Assembly (NCBI GenBank): GCA_028714075.1
Contig: JAQTMZ010000003.1
Location: 62,001-126,000 of the forward strand
Reading direction: 5' to 3'
From: Gallionella sp.
GTDB taxonomy: Bacteria; Pseudomonadota; Gammaproteobacteria; Burkholderiales; Gallionellaceae
Length of the DNA stretch: 64,000 bases
Position numbers and translations under genes: made by a program
Notes under the pieces: model-generated
Database searches by the model: none
Told to the model about the DNA's origin: nothing
What the model saw: the letters and a program-made list of their open reading frames with translations, nothing else
In this document: positions 47,883 to 56,965 of the stretch, in pieces
How the letters are laid out: every line of letters starts with the position of its first letter
Position numbering within the stretch: the stretch's first letter is position 1

Positions 47883-49018
47883 GGCTTGGCATGGTCGGGT
47901 AACGCCTGCTGGAGGGGGGCGGCCTGCCCGTTGCGGATCTGCGCATGCCCCTGCACCAGCACCGCCGGAATCGCCGCGCGCTGAAAAATTTGGCCGTAAA
48001 GTTTTATCTGCCCGCTCACTCCGTCCAGCGCCAAAGCGTTATCGGCTTTGTTGGCGAGCAGCAATTGAACCAGGCGGAACGCGTCTATGCCCAGCGCGTA
48101 AAGCCGCTCGTGGTCGGCGGAGAGCGGCTGGGGAGGGCGCGGATAGATCATTACCGCCGGATGGTCGGCTTGCAGCAGCCACGGCATGTCCACAAAGCGG
48201 ATACCGTTCAAATCGTAATTGGTCAGGGTATCGTCGTTGCCGACAAAGATTTGCGAGGTGGCGTAAATCGGCAATTTGTTCGGCAGGTAAGGGCGGATCA
48301 GGCGCGCCTTTTCGGCATCGGCGGCGATGAATACCGCGGTATCGGGCAGGTCGGTGATGTCCTCGAAAGCCGCCAGGTCGCCGTTGAATTCGATCTCATT
48401 CAGCAGTGCGCCGCCCGCGCCACGCCATTCGTCCTCAAAAGCGAATTGCAGGCGCTTGTCCAGTTGCGCGCGGGTAGTGATGACGATAGCCTGATGCAAA
48501 CCCTGCTGCTTGGCCAGTTGTGCGGCTTGCCTTGCCTCCGCTTCCGCCGCCATACCGAAGAAATACAACTGCCGCCCGGCAGGCTTGTCTTCCACCGCGT
48601 TCAGGGTCAGGGTCGGCACGGGAATATTTGGTTCTGCCGCCAGCGTGCTGACCCCGCTGCGCGTAAGCGGCCCCACCACGGCGCGTGCCCCGTTGGCAAT
48701 GGCCTGGCGGTACAGCGCGACGATGTCCTTGCTCTCGTCAAAACAGCTGTACACGCGCACCGGCAAGCTTCCCGGCAGTTGCATTTCCAGATCGGCCGCC
48801 GCCTGAAACCCCTGCTGCACCGCCTCGGCGGCGGATTTGAAGATCGCCGATTTCAGCGGCAACAGCAGCGCGATATGCGGGGCGGGCTTTTCATTGCCGG
48901 GCGCCAGAGGCTCGGCAGTGGCGCAAGCAAAACCGCTCACGTATAGTGCGAGCAAGGCCGAGAGCCAGATTGAAAGCCACTTGAAATATAAAGGGAGCAC
49001 GCGTTGCATAACGGACAT
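47879..49018 (-). CDS. lpoA: Penicillin-binding protein activator LpoA-like
   Basis: This 379-residue envelope protein has an N-terminal membrane/signal segment (LSIWLSALLALYVSGFACAT). The periplasmic-binding-protein-type domain of LpoA C-terminal parts follows (HIALLLPLKSAIFKSAAEAV, NGARAVVGPLTRSGV). The TPR half seen in E. coli LpoA is missing, as in many non-enteric homologues. A cysteine in the signal region could be lipidated, though the lipobox is poor. Start at 49018 or 49009. Its start overlaps the divergent rsmI start. Confidence 0.82.
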   Translation of the reverse strand: MSVMQRVLPLYFKWLSIWLSALLALYVSGFACATAEPLAPGNEKPAPHIALLLPLKSAIFKSAAEAVQQGFQAAADLEMQLPGSLPVRVYSCFDESKDIVALYRQAIANGARAVVGPLTRSGVSTLAAEPNIPVPTLTLNAVEDKPAGRQLYFFGMAAEAEARQAAQLAKQQGLHQAIVITTRAQLDKRLQFAFEDEWRGAGGALLNEIEFNGDLAAFEDITDLPDTAVFIAADAEKARLIRPYLPNKLPIYATSQIFVGNDDTLTNYDLNGIRFVDMPWLLQADHPAVMIYPRPPQPLSADHERLYALGIDAFRLVQLLLANKADNALALDGVSGQIKLYGQIFQRAAIPAVLVQGHAQIRNGQAAPLQQALPDHAKP

Positions 49019-49867
49019 CCGCAGGTATTGGAAACCGCATTATATGTAGTTGCCACGCCAATTGGTAATCTGCGTGACATTACCCTGCGCGCGCTGGACG
49101 TGCTGGCTGCGGCTGACGTGGTTGCGGCGGAGGATACGCGCAACACCGCGCACCTGTTGACGCACCACGGCATCGGCGCAAAACGGCTGATGGCGGTGCA
49201 CCAGCACAACGAACGCGGCGCGGCGGAAAAGGTTATCGCGCTGCTCCGGGCGGGGCAAAGCGTGGCGTTTGTCAGCGACGCGGGCACGCCCGCCGTCAGC
49301 GACCCCGGCGCGTTGCTGGTACAGGCGGTGCTGGCGGCGGGATTGCGCGTCATCCCGATCCCCGGCGCAAATGCGGCAGTGGCGGCGTTGTCGGCGGCGG
49401 GCCTGGCCGAACCGCATTTTTTGTTCTATGGATTCCTGCCCAATAAATCCGCCGCGCGGCGTACCGTCCTGCAAGAACTATGCGGCCATCCCTATACCCT
49501 GGTGTTTTACGAAGCGCCGCACCGCATCGTCGAATGCGTTGCCGACTTGTGTGCGGTGTTGGGTGGAGACCGGCAGATCGTGCTGGCGCGCGAGATCACC
49601 AAGCTGTTCGAAACCATCCGTGCCTGCCCGTTGCGGGATGCCGAAGCGTGGCTGCTGGCAGACAGCAACCACCAGCGCGGCGAATTCGTCGTGCTGGTGT
49701 CCGGCGCGTCTCCGCAGGCGGGTTTGTCGGTCGAAGCGCTGAATACGCTATCGCTGTTGCTCGGCGAATTGCCGCTCAAACAGGCGGTGCAACTCGCCGC
49801 AAAGATCACCGGCGCCAACCGTAGCGAGCTGTATCAACAGGCGTTGCAGATGAAAAATACGGGTTGA
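49004..49867 (+). CDS. rsmI: 16S rRNA (cytidine(1402)-2'-O)-methyltransferase
   Basis: This 287-residue SAM enzyme methylates the ribose of C1402 in the ribosomal P site. LYVVATPIGNLRDITLRALD, EDTRNTAHLL, FVSDAGTPAVSDPG and PHRIVECVADL are family signatures. The start is a TTG at 49004 with AAGGGAG six bases upstream; no in-frame ATG exists before the first conserved motif. The first codons overlap the divergent lpoA reading frame by 15 bases, so both promoters must lie inside the neighbouring coding sequence. Confidence 0.95.
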   Translation: MHNGHPQVLETALYVVATPIGNLRDITLRALDVLAAADVVAAEDTRNTAHLLTHHGIGAKRLMAVHQHNERGAAEKVIALLRAGQSVAFVSDAGTPAVSDPGALLVQAVLAAGLRVIPIPGANAAVAALSAAGLAEPHFLFYGFLPNKSAARRTVLQELCGHPYTLVFYEAPHRIVECVADLCAVLGGDRQIVLAREITKLFETIRACPLRDAEAWLLADSNHQRGEFVVLVSGASPQAGLSVEALNTLSLLLGELPLKQAVQLAAKITGANRSELYQQALQMKNTG

Positions 49868-49919
49868 GCCGGGCTGTCCCGTTGTTGGTGTAAAGCCGCC
49901 AAGCGCTCCGGCAATCCGG

Positions 49920-49925
49920 TATAAT
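49920..49925 (+). promoter_or_regulatory. Probable rhlE -10 box
   Basis: A perfect TATAAT in the context ggtataatgcc lies 38 bases before the preferred rhlE ATG. It overlaps the most upstream in-frame ATG, which argues against that start. No good -35 is seen. Confidence 0.55.
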
Positions 49926-49962
49926 GCCGCCTCTTATGGCAGATCCAGCAGTAACCAAAATA

Positions 49963-51303
49963 ATGTTTTCATCCCTCAATCTCGACCCGCAAATTCTGCG
50001 TGCCATTGAAGAAGAGGGCTACACAGAGCCGACGCCGATTCAGGCGCAGGCCATACCTCATGTTCTGGCAGGCAGCGACCTGATGGCGATGGCGCAGACC
50101 GGCACCGGCAAGACGGCGGCGTTCACGCTGCCGCTGTTGCAGCGTCTGTTACCGCATGCCAGCACCAGCGCCTCCCCGGCACGCCACCCGATTCGCGCGC
50201 TGGTTTTGGCACCGACGCGCGAGCTGGCGATCCAGGTCGAAAAAAGTGTAGAAACCTATTCCAGGCATGTACCATTGCGCTCCACCGTGGTGTTCGGCGG
50301 CATCGACATCAAGACGCAGAAGCCCGCGCTGATGAAGGGGGTGGAAATCCTGGTGGCGACCCCGGGACGCCTGCTGGATCACGTGGAAAGCCGTAATCTG
50401 ATGCTCAACCAGGTGCAGATTTTGATTCTGGACGAGGCTGACCGCATGCTGGACATGGGCTTCATGCCCGATCTCAAACGCATCCTCACGCTGCTGCCCA
50501 AGCAACGCCAGACGCTGCTGTTCTCGGCCACATTCTCCGACGACATCAAGAAGCTTGCGCAGGATTTTCTCGTCAACCCCGTCACCGTCGAAGCGGAGCG
50601 CCGCAACACGGCGGCAGAAACCGTTACGCAATCGGTGCTGATGGTAGACCATGACAACAAATTCAGCGTGCTGGCCGATCTGATCCGCTCTCGCGGCCTG
50701 AAGCAAGTGCTGGTCTTTACCCGCACCAAGCTGACCTCGGCGCAGTTGGCGCGCAAGCTGGAGCGCGAGGGCATACCCTCCGATGCCATCCACGGCGACA
50801 AGACCCAGCTGGAGCGCATCAAGGCGCTGGACGCGTTCAAGGAAGGCAAGATAACCGCGCTGGTGGCGACCGACGTTGCTGCGCGCGGGCTGGATATCGA
50901 CCAGCTGCCGCTGGTGGTCAATTATGAACTCCCGACCAACGCCGAAGACTACGTCCACCGCATCGGGCGCACCGGGCGCGCGGGTGCCAGCGGCGAAGCG
51001 ATCTCGCTGGTGGATGGCGAAGAAGAACGGCGGCTCGTGGAAATCGAAAAGCTGCTCAAACGCGAATTCCCGCGCGAACATGCCAAAGTTTTGCCCGCTT
51101 CGCGCTCATCCTCAAGCCACCGCCCTGCTAAGCCAGCCGCGCATGTGTATGTCAAAAAAACTGCTCCGGTGGACGACTGGTTCCTCAAGCCTTACGAACC
51201 TTCCCCGGCTGCCGCAAAAATCGCGGAACAACCCTCTTCCAATCCCGATAAGCCCAAAAAACAAATTGCCGCGTTGTTGTGCCGGCCGCCGGCTAAAAAT
51301 TGA
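49963..51303 (+). CDS. rhlE: DEAD-box RNA helicase RhlE-like
   Basis: This 446-residue ATP-dependent RNA helicase is linked to ribosome assembly and RNA turnover. Motifs are all present: Q motif ([11 protein letters not shown]), I (AQTGTGKT), Ia (PTRELA), II (DEAD in [10 protein letters not shown]), III (SAT), V ([10 protein letters not shown]) and VI (HRIGRTGR). The C-terminal 80 residues are Pro/Lys/Ser-rich and poorly ordered, with no known domain. I prefer the ATG at 49963 ([12 protein letters not shown]) because the earlier ATGs coincide with or immediately follow the -10 box. Confidence 0.93.
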   Translation: MFSSLNLDPQILRAIEEEGYTEPTPIQAQAIPHVLAGSDLMAMAQTGTGKTAAFTLPLLQRLLPHASTSASPARHPIRALVLAPTRELAIQVEKSVETYSRHVPLRSTVVFGGIDIKTQKPALMKGVEILVATPGRLLDHVESRNLMLNQVQILILDEADRMLDMGFMPDLKRILTLLPKQRQTLLFSATFSDDIKKLAQDFLVNPVTVEAERRNTAAETVTQSVLMVDHDNKFSVLADLIRSRGLKQVLVFTRTKLTSAQLARKLEREGIPSDAIHGDKTQLERIKALDAFKEGKITALVATDVAARGLDIDQLPLVVNYELPTNAEDYVHRIGRTGRAGASGEAISLVDGEEERRLVEIEKLLKREFPREHAKVLPASRSSSSHRPAKPAAHVYVKKTAPVDDWFLKPYEPSPAAAKIAEQPSSNPDKPKKQIAALLCRPPAKN

Positions 51304-51469
51304 ATTTTTCTGCAATTCTGCGAACATTTTAAGGAATGGCGTAAATTGATTTTTTGCGGAATGGCCGTACGACTTTCCACTTGCGTGCCGCTTCGCACGG
51401 AAGCGGTTTGAGCAGGCAATTCGCGCAGCGGATGCCCGCCAAACGAATTTTTGAGGTTCACCTTAAGTC

Positions 51470-52078
51470 ATGAGCTCTATTTCCATAAGCCCGATTTCCG
51501 CCTCCAAGCCGCGTTGCATATGGGCGGGCAACGATACTTTGTACCAGGCCTATCACGACCACGAATGGGGCGTGCCGCTGTATGACGATCAACGCCTGTT
51601 TGAATTTCTGCTACTGGAAGGTGCGCAGGCAGGCTTGAGCTGGATCACTATTTTGCGCAAGCGCGAAAATTACCGCGCCGCATTCGACGAATTCGACGCG
51701 ACGCGCATTGCCCGTTATGGTGCAGATAAAATAGAATCATTGCTGCAGAATGCGGGTATCGTGCGCAATCGTCTGAAAATTGAAGCGTCGGTAATCAACG
51801 CGCAAAAATTTCTCGAGGTGCAGGACGAGTTCGGCAGTTTCGCGAAATTTGTCTGGCAATTCGTCGGTGGCGCGCCGAAACAAAATGTGTGGCGCAGCCC
51901 CGCCGATGTGCCAGCGAGCACGCCCGAGTCGGATATGATGAGCAAGGAATTAAAACAGCGCGGCTTCAAGTTTGTCGGCACGACAATTTGCTACGCGCAC
52001 ATGCAGGCGACCGGTATGGTGAACGACCACACCACAAATTGTTTCCGGCACGCCGAATTGAGCGGCAAAAAGGGATAA
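51470..52078 (+). CDS. tag: DNA-3-methyladenine glycosylase I
   Basis: This 202-residue base-excision repair glycosylase removes 3-methyladenine. RCIWAGNDTLYQAYHDHEWG carries the zinc ligands Cys and His, FEFLLLEGAQAGLSWITILR follows, and the C-terminal DHTTNCFRH gives the remaining His/Cys. E. coli Tag is 187 residues; the extra length is a short N-terminal tail. It is followed 21 bases later by dapF. Confidence 0.95.
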   Translation: MSSISISPISASKPRCIWAGNDTLYQAYHDHEWGVPLYDDQRLFEFLLLEGAQAGLSWITILRKRENYRAAFDEFDATRIARYGADKIESLLQNAGIVRNRLKIEASVINAQKFLEVQDEFGSFAKFVWQFVGGAPKQNVWRSPADVPASTPESDMMSKELKQRGFKFVGTTICYAHMQATGMVNDHTTNCFRHAELSGKKG

Positions 52079-52099
52079 CCCAAAAAGGAATGGCCAGGA

Positions 52100-52930
52100 A
52101 TGCTGCTGAAGTTCACCAAGATGCATGGCGCGGGCAACGACTTCGTGGTGCTGGATGGAGTACGCCAGCGCATTGAACTCAGACCGGAGCAGTTGCGCCT
52201 GCTTGCCGACCGGCATTTCGGCGTAGGCTGCGACCAGGTTTTGCTGGTCGAGAAAGCCCGCCATAAGGATGCCGATTTTCGCTACCGTATTTTCAACGCC
52301 GACGGCGGCGAGGTGGAACAATGCGGCAACGGCGCGCGCTGCTTCGCGCGCTTCGTGCATGACCGGCAGCTCACGCCAAAACGCGAGATCACCGTGGAAA
52401 CCCAAAGCGGCCTGATCAGCCCGCGCCTCGAAGACGACGGGCGCGTGACGGTTGACATGGGGGCGCCGATTTTCGATGCGAAACTCATCCCATTCGAGGG
52501 CGGCAGCGGCGCGGTGAGCGAGCCGCTGGAAGTGGCGGGCGAAACGCTCCAGATCAGCGCGCTGTCGATGGGCAATCCGCACGCGGTACAGGTGGTGGCG
52601 GATGTCGAGCGCGCGCCGGTGGAAAAACTGGGGCCGCTCATCGAGCATCACCCGCGTTTCCCGAAGCGCGTCAATGCCGGTTTCATGCAGGTGATGGACC
52701 GCCAGCACATCCGGCTGCGCGTGTATGAGCGCGGCTCCGGCGAAACCCTGTCATGCGGCACCGGGGCTTGCGCGGCAGCGGCGTCTGGCATCCGGCGCGG
52801 CTTGCTCGACAGCCCGGTCAATGTCGCGACACGCGGCGGCGCGCTGACTATTGCGTGGGGCGGGGAAGGCCAGCCGGTGCTGATGACCGGCCCGGCGATC
52901 ACGGTATTTGAAGGCGAAATTATTCTATAG
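52100..52930 (+). CDS. dapF: Diaminopimelate epimerase
   Basis: This 276-residue PLP-independent racemase makes meso-DAP for lysine and peptidoglycan. The two catalytic thiols are in [11 protein letters not shown] and [29 protein letters not shown] is the family start, and length equals E. coli DapF (274). The order dapF-DUF484-xerC is conserved in proteobacteria. Confidence 0.97.
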   Translation: MLLKFTKMHGAGNDFVVLDGVRQRIELRPEQLRLLADRHFGVGCDQVLLVEKARHKDADFRYRIFNADGGEVEQCGNGARCFARFVHDRQLTPKREITVETQSGLISPRLEDDGRVTVDMGAPIFDAKLIPFEGGSGAVSEPLEVAGETLQISALSMGNPHAVQVVADVERAPVEKLGPLIEHHPRFPKRVNAGFMQVMDRQHIRLRVYERGSGETLSCGTGACAAAASGIRRGLLDSPVNVATRGGALTIAWGGEGQPVLMTGPAITVFEGEIIL

Positions 52931-52939
52931 GGAGCCACG

Positions 52940-53566
52940 ATGAGATCGGAAGACGTCGCACAATATTTGCGGGACAACCCGCAGTTTTTTGAGGAGCATA
53001 TCGAGACGCTGGCGCAAATTACTCTGCCGCATCCGCATGGCGGGCGCACGGTTTCGTTGGGCGAGCGGCAATTGCTGGCGTTGCGCGATAAAAACAAGGA
53101 GCTGGAAAAGAAGCTGCACGAGCTGATCGAATTCGCCAAGGTAAACGACGCGCTGCAGTACAAGGTGCACGAATTCGTCGTCGCGTTGTTTGCCGCGCGC
53201 GACCTGGCTACCTTGCAGGAAATGATCCCGCATCTGTTGCGCGATATTTTTGCCGTGCCGCACACGGTGCTGCGCCTGTGGCAAGCCAACCCGCCCAACG
53301 CGGAAGTGCTGGCATTCGCCGAGGCGCAGGCGCAACCGGTCTGTTTGCATCACGCCGCACACGACACCGCCGGATGGTTTGGCGCAAATGCCGCACAGTT
53401 GCATTCATTCGCCTATTTGCCGCTGCATGCCGGCAGCGAGACCATCGGCCTGCTGGTGCTGGCCAGCGAAGACAAACAACGTTTCTACCCGGAGATGGGC
53501 ACGGTGTTCCTGCAACGCATCGCCGAGGCGGTGAGCAGCGCGCTGCACCCGCATCTCGCGCACTGA
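52940..53566 (+). CDS. DUF484 family protein
   Basis: This is a 208-residue protein of the YigA-like DUF484 family. The start (MRSEDVAQYLRDNPQFFEEH) and TLPHPHGGRTVSLGERQLLA are characteristic. The middle is a coiled coil (LRDKNKELEKKLHELIEF), and the C-terminal half is a degenerate GAF-like domain (about 85-200). Function is unknown. It begins 9 bases after dapF and precedes xerC. Confidence 0.9.
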   Translation: MRSEDVAQYLRDNPQFFEEHIETLAQITLPHPHGGRTVSLGERQLLALRDKNKELEKKLHELIEFAKVNDALQYKVHEFVVALFAARDLATLQEMIPHLLRDIFAVPHTVLRLWQANPPNAEVLAFAEAQAQPVCLHHAAHDTAGWFGANAAQLHSFAYLPLHAGSETIGLLVLASEDKQRFYPEMGTVFLQRIAEAVSSALHPHLAH

Positions 53567-53594
53567 TGGGTAACGCCGGGGCTTCAGGTTCAGC

Positions 53595-54551
53595 ATGACT
53601 GGCGCCGCCACGCATGTCCCGAGCAAAGTCGAAGGGCCTGTACCGGACGCAGCCGAAGGACTCAACCGGAAATATTTGCAGGGTTATATGGCGTGGCTGC
53701 GCAATGAAAAGCAATACTCCGCGCTGACTGTCGAGAATTACGCGCGCGACCTCACGCATTTGTTTGAACTGGCCGCCGCGACGCCGCTGTCCAATCTTAA
53801 AATCCACCACATCCGCCGCTTCATCGCGCAACTGCACAGCAAGGGGCTGGGCGGTCGTTCGCTGGCGCGCATGCTGTCGGCGTGGCGCGGCTTTTTCACT
53901 TACCTGATGCGTGACCACGGCCTGGCCGACAATCCCTGTATCGGCCTGCGCGCGCCCAAATCGCCGAAGACGCTGCCGCAAGCTCTGTCGCCCGACGAAG
54001 CGGCACGCATGGTCGATCTGCCGGCCGACACGCCGGAAGCGATCCGCGACAAGGCGATGTTCGAGTTGTTCTACTCATCCGGTCTGCGCCTGGCCGAACT
54101 GGTCAGTCTTGATTGCGAACCGATGCGTGCCGATCTGCATGCGGGCGAAGTACGCGTCACCGGCAAGGGCAGCAAAACGCGCATCGTGCCGCTCGGGACT
54201 TTCGCTATTGCCGCATTGCAGGCGTGGCTGGCGGTGCGCGACCAGCTTGCCAAGGCCGATGAACCCGCGCTGTTCGTCGGGCAGCGCGGCCAGCGCATTG
54301 TGCCGCGCGTGGTACAACTGCGCATGAAGCAATGGGGCATCAAACAGGGCATCACCAGCAACGTGCACCCGCATTTGCTGCGCCATTCGTTTGCCACGCA
54401 TGTGCTGCAATCCAGCGGTGACCTGCGTGCGGTACAGGAAATGCTCGGCCATGCCAGCATTTCCACCACGCAGGTTTACACGCACCTGGATTTTCAATAT
54501 CTCAGCAAGATTTACGACGCGGCCCATCCGCGCGCCAAGAAAAAGATCTAA
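53595..54551 (+). CDS. xerC: Tyrosine recombinase XerC
   Basis: This 318-residue site-specific recombinase resolves chromosome dimers at dif together with XerD and FtsK. The catalytic residues are visible: Arg in SSGLRLAEL, Lys in VTGKGSKTRIV, His-x-x-Arg in HPHLLRHSFATH, His in MLGHASI, and Tyr in TTQVYTHLD. The native SAM-like N-terminal domain starts near LNRKYLQGYMAWLRNEK. The first 23 or so residues (THVPSKVEGPVPDAAEG) are encoded by a CGAAGGGC repeat, so E. coli XerC (298) is shorter at this end. Confidence 0.95.
   Translation: MTGAATHVPSKVEGPVPDAAEGLNRKYLQGYMAWLRNEKQYSALTVENYARDLTHLFELAAATPLSNLKIHHIRRFIAQLHSKGLGGRSLARMLSAWRGFFTYLMRDHGLADNPCIGLRAPKSPKTLPQALSPDEAARMVDLPADTPEAIRDKAMFELFYSSGLRLAELVSLDCEPMRADLHAGEVRVTGKGSKTRIVPLGTFAIAALQAWLAVRDQLAKADEPALFVGQRGQRIVPRVVQLRMKQWGIKQGITSNVHPHLLRHSFATHVLQSSGDLRAVQEMLGHASISTTQVYTHLDFQYLSKIYDAAHPRAKKKI
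53615..53637. repeat. Dispersed repeat at the xerC 5' end
   Basis: The sequence gtcccgagcaaagtcgaagg, then gcc, is a diverged copy of the CCTGAGCGAAGTCGAAGG-type repeat. It lies between the xerC ATG and the first conserved codons and is read in frame as VPSKVEG. Confidence 0.65.
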
Positions 54552-54569
54552 GAGAAAATACCAAAAAAT

Positions 54570-55955
54570 ATGACCAGCCAGAAACCCAAGTCCCATTCGA
54601 CACCGCACCGCCCCTCGCAGGGGAACCGGGATTTTCGCAATCGGAACAAACGCGGCGGCAATTCATCCGGCGCGCAAAAAAATATTCCACGTGGTGCGCC
54701 GCAACCGGTCATCGGCAATGCCACCGCACAGCCTGCCATCATCCTCAAGGCGGGCCGGGAAAAATCCCTGCTGCGCCGCCATCCGTGGATTTTTTCCGGC
54801 GCGGTCGAGCGCGTGGATGGCGCACCCCTTAGTGGCGCCACGCTGGCGGTGCGCGATGCTGCGGGAAATTTTCTCGCCTGGGCGGCGTATAACGCCAGCT
54901 CGCAAATCACCGCGCGCGTCTGGTCGTGGCGCGAAGATGAACTAATCGATGCAGAGTTTTTTCACCGCCGCATTGCCGATGCGCTGGAAATGCGTAATGC
55001 ACTTCGCTTTCCTCTCGCGCAGGCGGGAGAGAGGGGCGATGAGACAACACTGAATAACGGTATGCGCCTGATCCACGCCGAATCTGACGGCCTGCCGGGC
55101 TTGGTCGTCGACCGTTACGGCGATACGCTGGTGATACAGATCGGCAGCGCCGGAGCGGAACGCTGGCGCGACGTCATCGCCGATATTTTGCAGGAATTAT
55201 TCATTCCCGCGTGCATCTATGAACGCTCCGATTCCGACTCGCGCGCACGGGAGGGACTGGAAACGCGCAACGGTGTGCTGCGCGGCACGTTGCCCGATAG
55301 CGTGGAAGTGGTGGAGCATGGCCTGCGTTTCAAGGTGGATGTCGCGGCAGGGCAGAAGACCGGTTTCTATCTGGATCAGCGCGACAACCGCGCACTGACT
55401 CAGACTTTGGCTGCCGGCCGCGATGTGCTGAACTGCTTCTGTTACACCGGCGGCTTTTCGCTGTACGCATTACGCGGCGGCGCGCAATCGGTGCTGTCGA
55501 TCGATGCGTCGGGCGATGCGTTGCATATCGCGGCGGAGAATATGGCGCGCAACGGCCTGGATTCAGCGCGTGCCGAATGGCTGGAAGCGGACGTGTTCCA
55601 GGCACTGCGCAAACTGCGTGACCAGGGCCGCACTTTTGATTTCATCATCCTCGACCCGCCCAAGTTTGCGCCCACTGCCGCGTTCGCCGAAAAGGCCGCG
55701 CGCGGCTATAAGGATATCAACCTGCTTGGCTTCAAGCTGCTCAGACCGGGCGGCCTGCTCGCCACCTATTCCTGTTCGGGCGGAATCAGCGCGGAGCTGT
55801 TCCAGAAAATCGTCGCCGGAGCCGCGCTCGACGCCGGAGTGGACGCGCAAGTCGTGCATCACCTGCATGCCGGCGCCGACCATCCGGTGCTGCTCAGTTT
55901 TCCGGAAGGCGAATATCTCAAGGGGTTGGTGTTGCGGGTTAAGGCAGGGAACTAG
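54570..55955 (+). CDS. rlmI: Class I SAM-dependent rRNA methyltransferase (RlmI-like)
   Basis: This 461-residue protein carries a PUA domain (about 55-140: LKAGREKSLLRRHPWIFSGA) and a Rossmann methyltransferase domain (VLNCFCYTGGFSLYALRGGA; DFIILDPPKFAPT). RlmI makes m5C1962 in 23S rRNA. E. coli RlmI is 396 residues. Here a 50-residue basic Ser/Asn/Arg-rich N-terminal tail is added, and residues about 148-155 come from a CTCTCGCGCAGGCGGGAGAG repeat in frame. The substrate cytosine is inferred from the family. Confidence 0.9.
   Translation: MTSQKPKSHSTPHRPSQGNRDFRNRNKRGGNSSGAQKNIPRGAPQPVIGNATAQPAIILKAGREKSLLRRHPWIFSGAVERVDGAPLSGATLAVRDAAGNFLAWAAYNASSQITARVWSWREDELIDAEFFHRRIADALEMRNALRFPLAQAGERGDETTLNNGMRLIHAESDGLPGLVVDRYGDTLVIQIGSAGAERWRDVIADILQELFIPACIYERSDSDSRAREGLETRNGVLRGTLPDSVEVVEHGLRFKVDVAAGQKTGFYLDQRDNRALTQTLAAGRDVLNCFCYTGGFSLYALRGGAQSVLSIDASGDALHIAAENMARNGLDSARAEWLEADVFQALRKLRDQGRTFDFIILDPPKFAPTAAFAEKAARGYKDINLLGFKLLRPGGLLATYSCSGGISAELFQKIVAGAALDAGVDAQVVHHLHAGADHPVLLSFPEGEYLKGLVLRVKAGN
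55011..55034. repeat. CCTCTC...GAGAGG repeat inside rlmI
   Basis: The palindrome cctctcgcgcaggcgggaga, then gagg, belongs to the CTCTCCCGCAAGCGGGAGAG family. It is read in frame as PLAQAGERG, between the PUA and methyltransferase domains, so it lengthens a linker and not a core strand. Confidence 0.8.
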
Positions 55956-55962
55956 AGGGTGT

Positions 55963-56697
55963 TCAAGAGTCGTTCTTTAATCGTTGCATGCTGTTTATAT
56001 AGCGCTGCAACAAAATATTGGATGCCCCGTCGAGATTGATGAATTGGCATCCCGCGCGTTTGATCACCTGGCCGGATTTGGTAGGCAATGAAAACAGGCT
56101 CCTCACTATCATCGCGATGTTAATCGTGCCTACATCCGGCAACTTGAGCTGGCAATTTTCGTAAGTTTGCCCCTGCACGAGTTCGATATCGCCCTCTGTG
56201 TAGGTAAGCTTCATGCCTCCGGCGCTGATGTCCATCAGGGCCACTTCACGCGGCGGTACAGATTTTGGCTGTCCTGTCGGAATAATGCAGCGCAAAGGTT
56301 TGGCGGATGGAATATCGAGCCGGAAATTTTCCCGCCGCTGCAGCCGGTAAATACATTTCGGCAGCGGCAGATGGAAGGCGGAATAACCCTCATATTTCAC
56401 GCTGCGCGCTTGCCTGGCGACAAACTGAACCTTGACATTCAAGTGCGTGCTGACAAACGTCAGATTGTCACATTCGACAATACGTTTATTGTCATGGTCA
56501 TTTGCACCCTGCTCCAGCCATAACCCTGTGTCACTGACGCCCAGCAGCGTGGTCATGACGAAGTAACTTCCATCAAGGTAATAAAGCGCGACACGAGTGG
56601 TATTGTCGGCAACGTGCTTCAATATCGATACGATTTCCCTTACCGAAACGATGCCATGCTCGTTCTCTTCGCTGCGTGAGAGGGTTTCATATTTCAT
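55963..56697 (-). CDS. PilZ-domain c-di-GMP receptor (YcgR-like)
   Basis: This is a 244-residue protein. The N-terminal YcgR-type domain is at about 15-115. The PilZ domain is at about 118-235 with both ligand motifs: R-x-x-x-R in LQRRENFRLDIP and D-x-S-x-x-G in LMDISAGGMKL. YcgR proteins slow the flagellar motor or otherwise report c-di-GMP. No flagellar genes are in the window. It could be a receptor for the HD-GYP protein 18 kb away, which is inference. Confidence 0.9.
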   Translation of the reverse strand: MKYETLSRSEENEHGIVSVREIVSILKHVADNTTRVALYYLDGSYFVMTTLLGVSDTGLWLEQGANDHDNKRIVECDNLTFVSTHLNVKVQFVARQARSVKYEGYSAFHLPLPKCIYRLQRRENFRLDIPSAKPLRCIIPTGQPKSVPPREVALMDISAGGMKLTYTEGDIELVQGQTYENCQLKLPDVGTINIAMIVRSLFSLPTKSGQVIKRAGCQFINLDGASNILLQRYINSMQRLKNDS

Positions 56698-56965
56698 GGG
56701 GTTACTTCACTCATGCCAGGGTTGTAACAAATTGTAATAATTTCAATGTGTACCATATCAAATATATTTTTGTCAAAATATCAGAAAACACCTATTTGAC
56801 TCAGGATTTCCTGAGAGTGAATCAGTGGGGTACGTTGAAGAATAGTGCCGAACAGCGTGTGTGCCGGCAATTTGCCGGGCGAAAACTCAATGCGGCACCG
56901 GTAATTGATTGAACGCTACGCCGGTCCGGGAAGAGCCGGCGAGCCTCCGGTCGGTACGACCAACA

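Noticed and set aside
56698-56965. Small frames in the gap between the PilZ gene and darP
   Set aside because: No ribosome binding site, AT-rich random composition and no motif; best seen as promoter region of the PilZ gene and 3' flank of darP.
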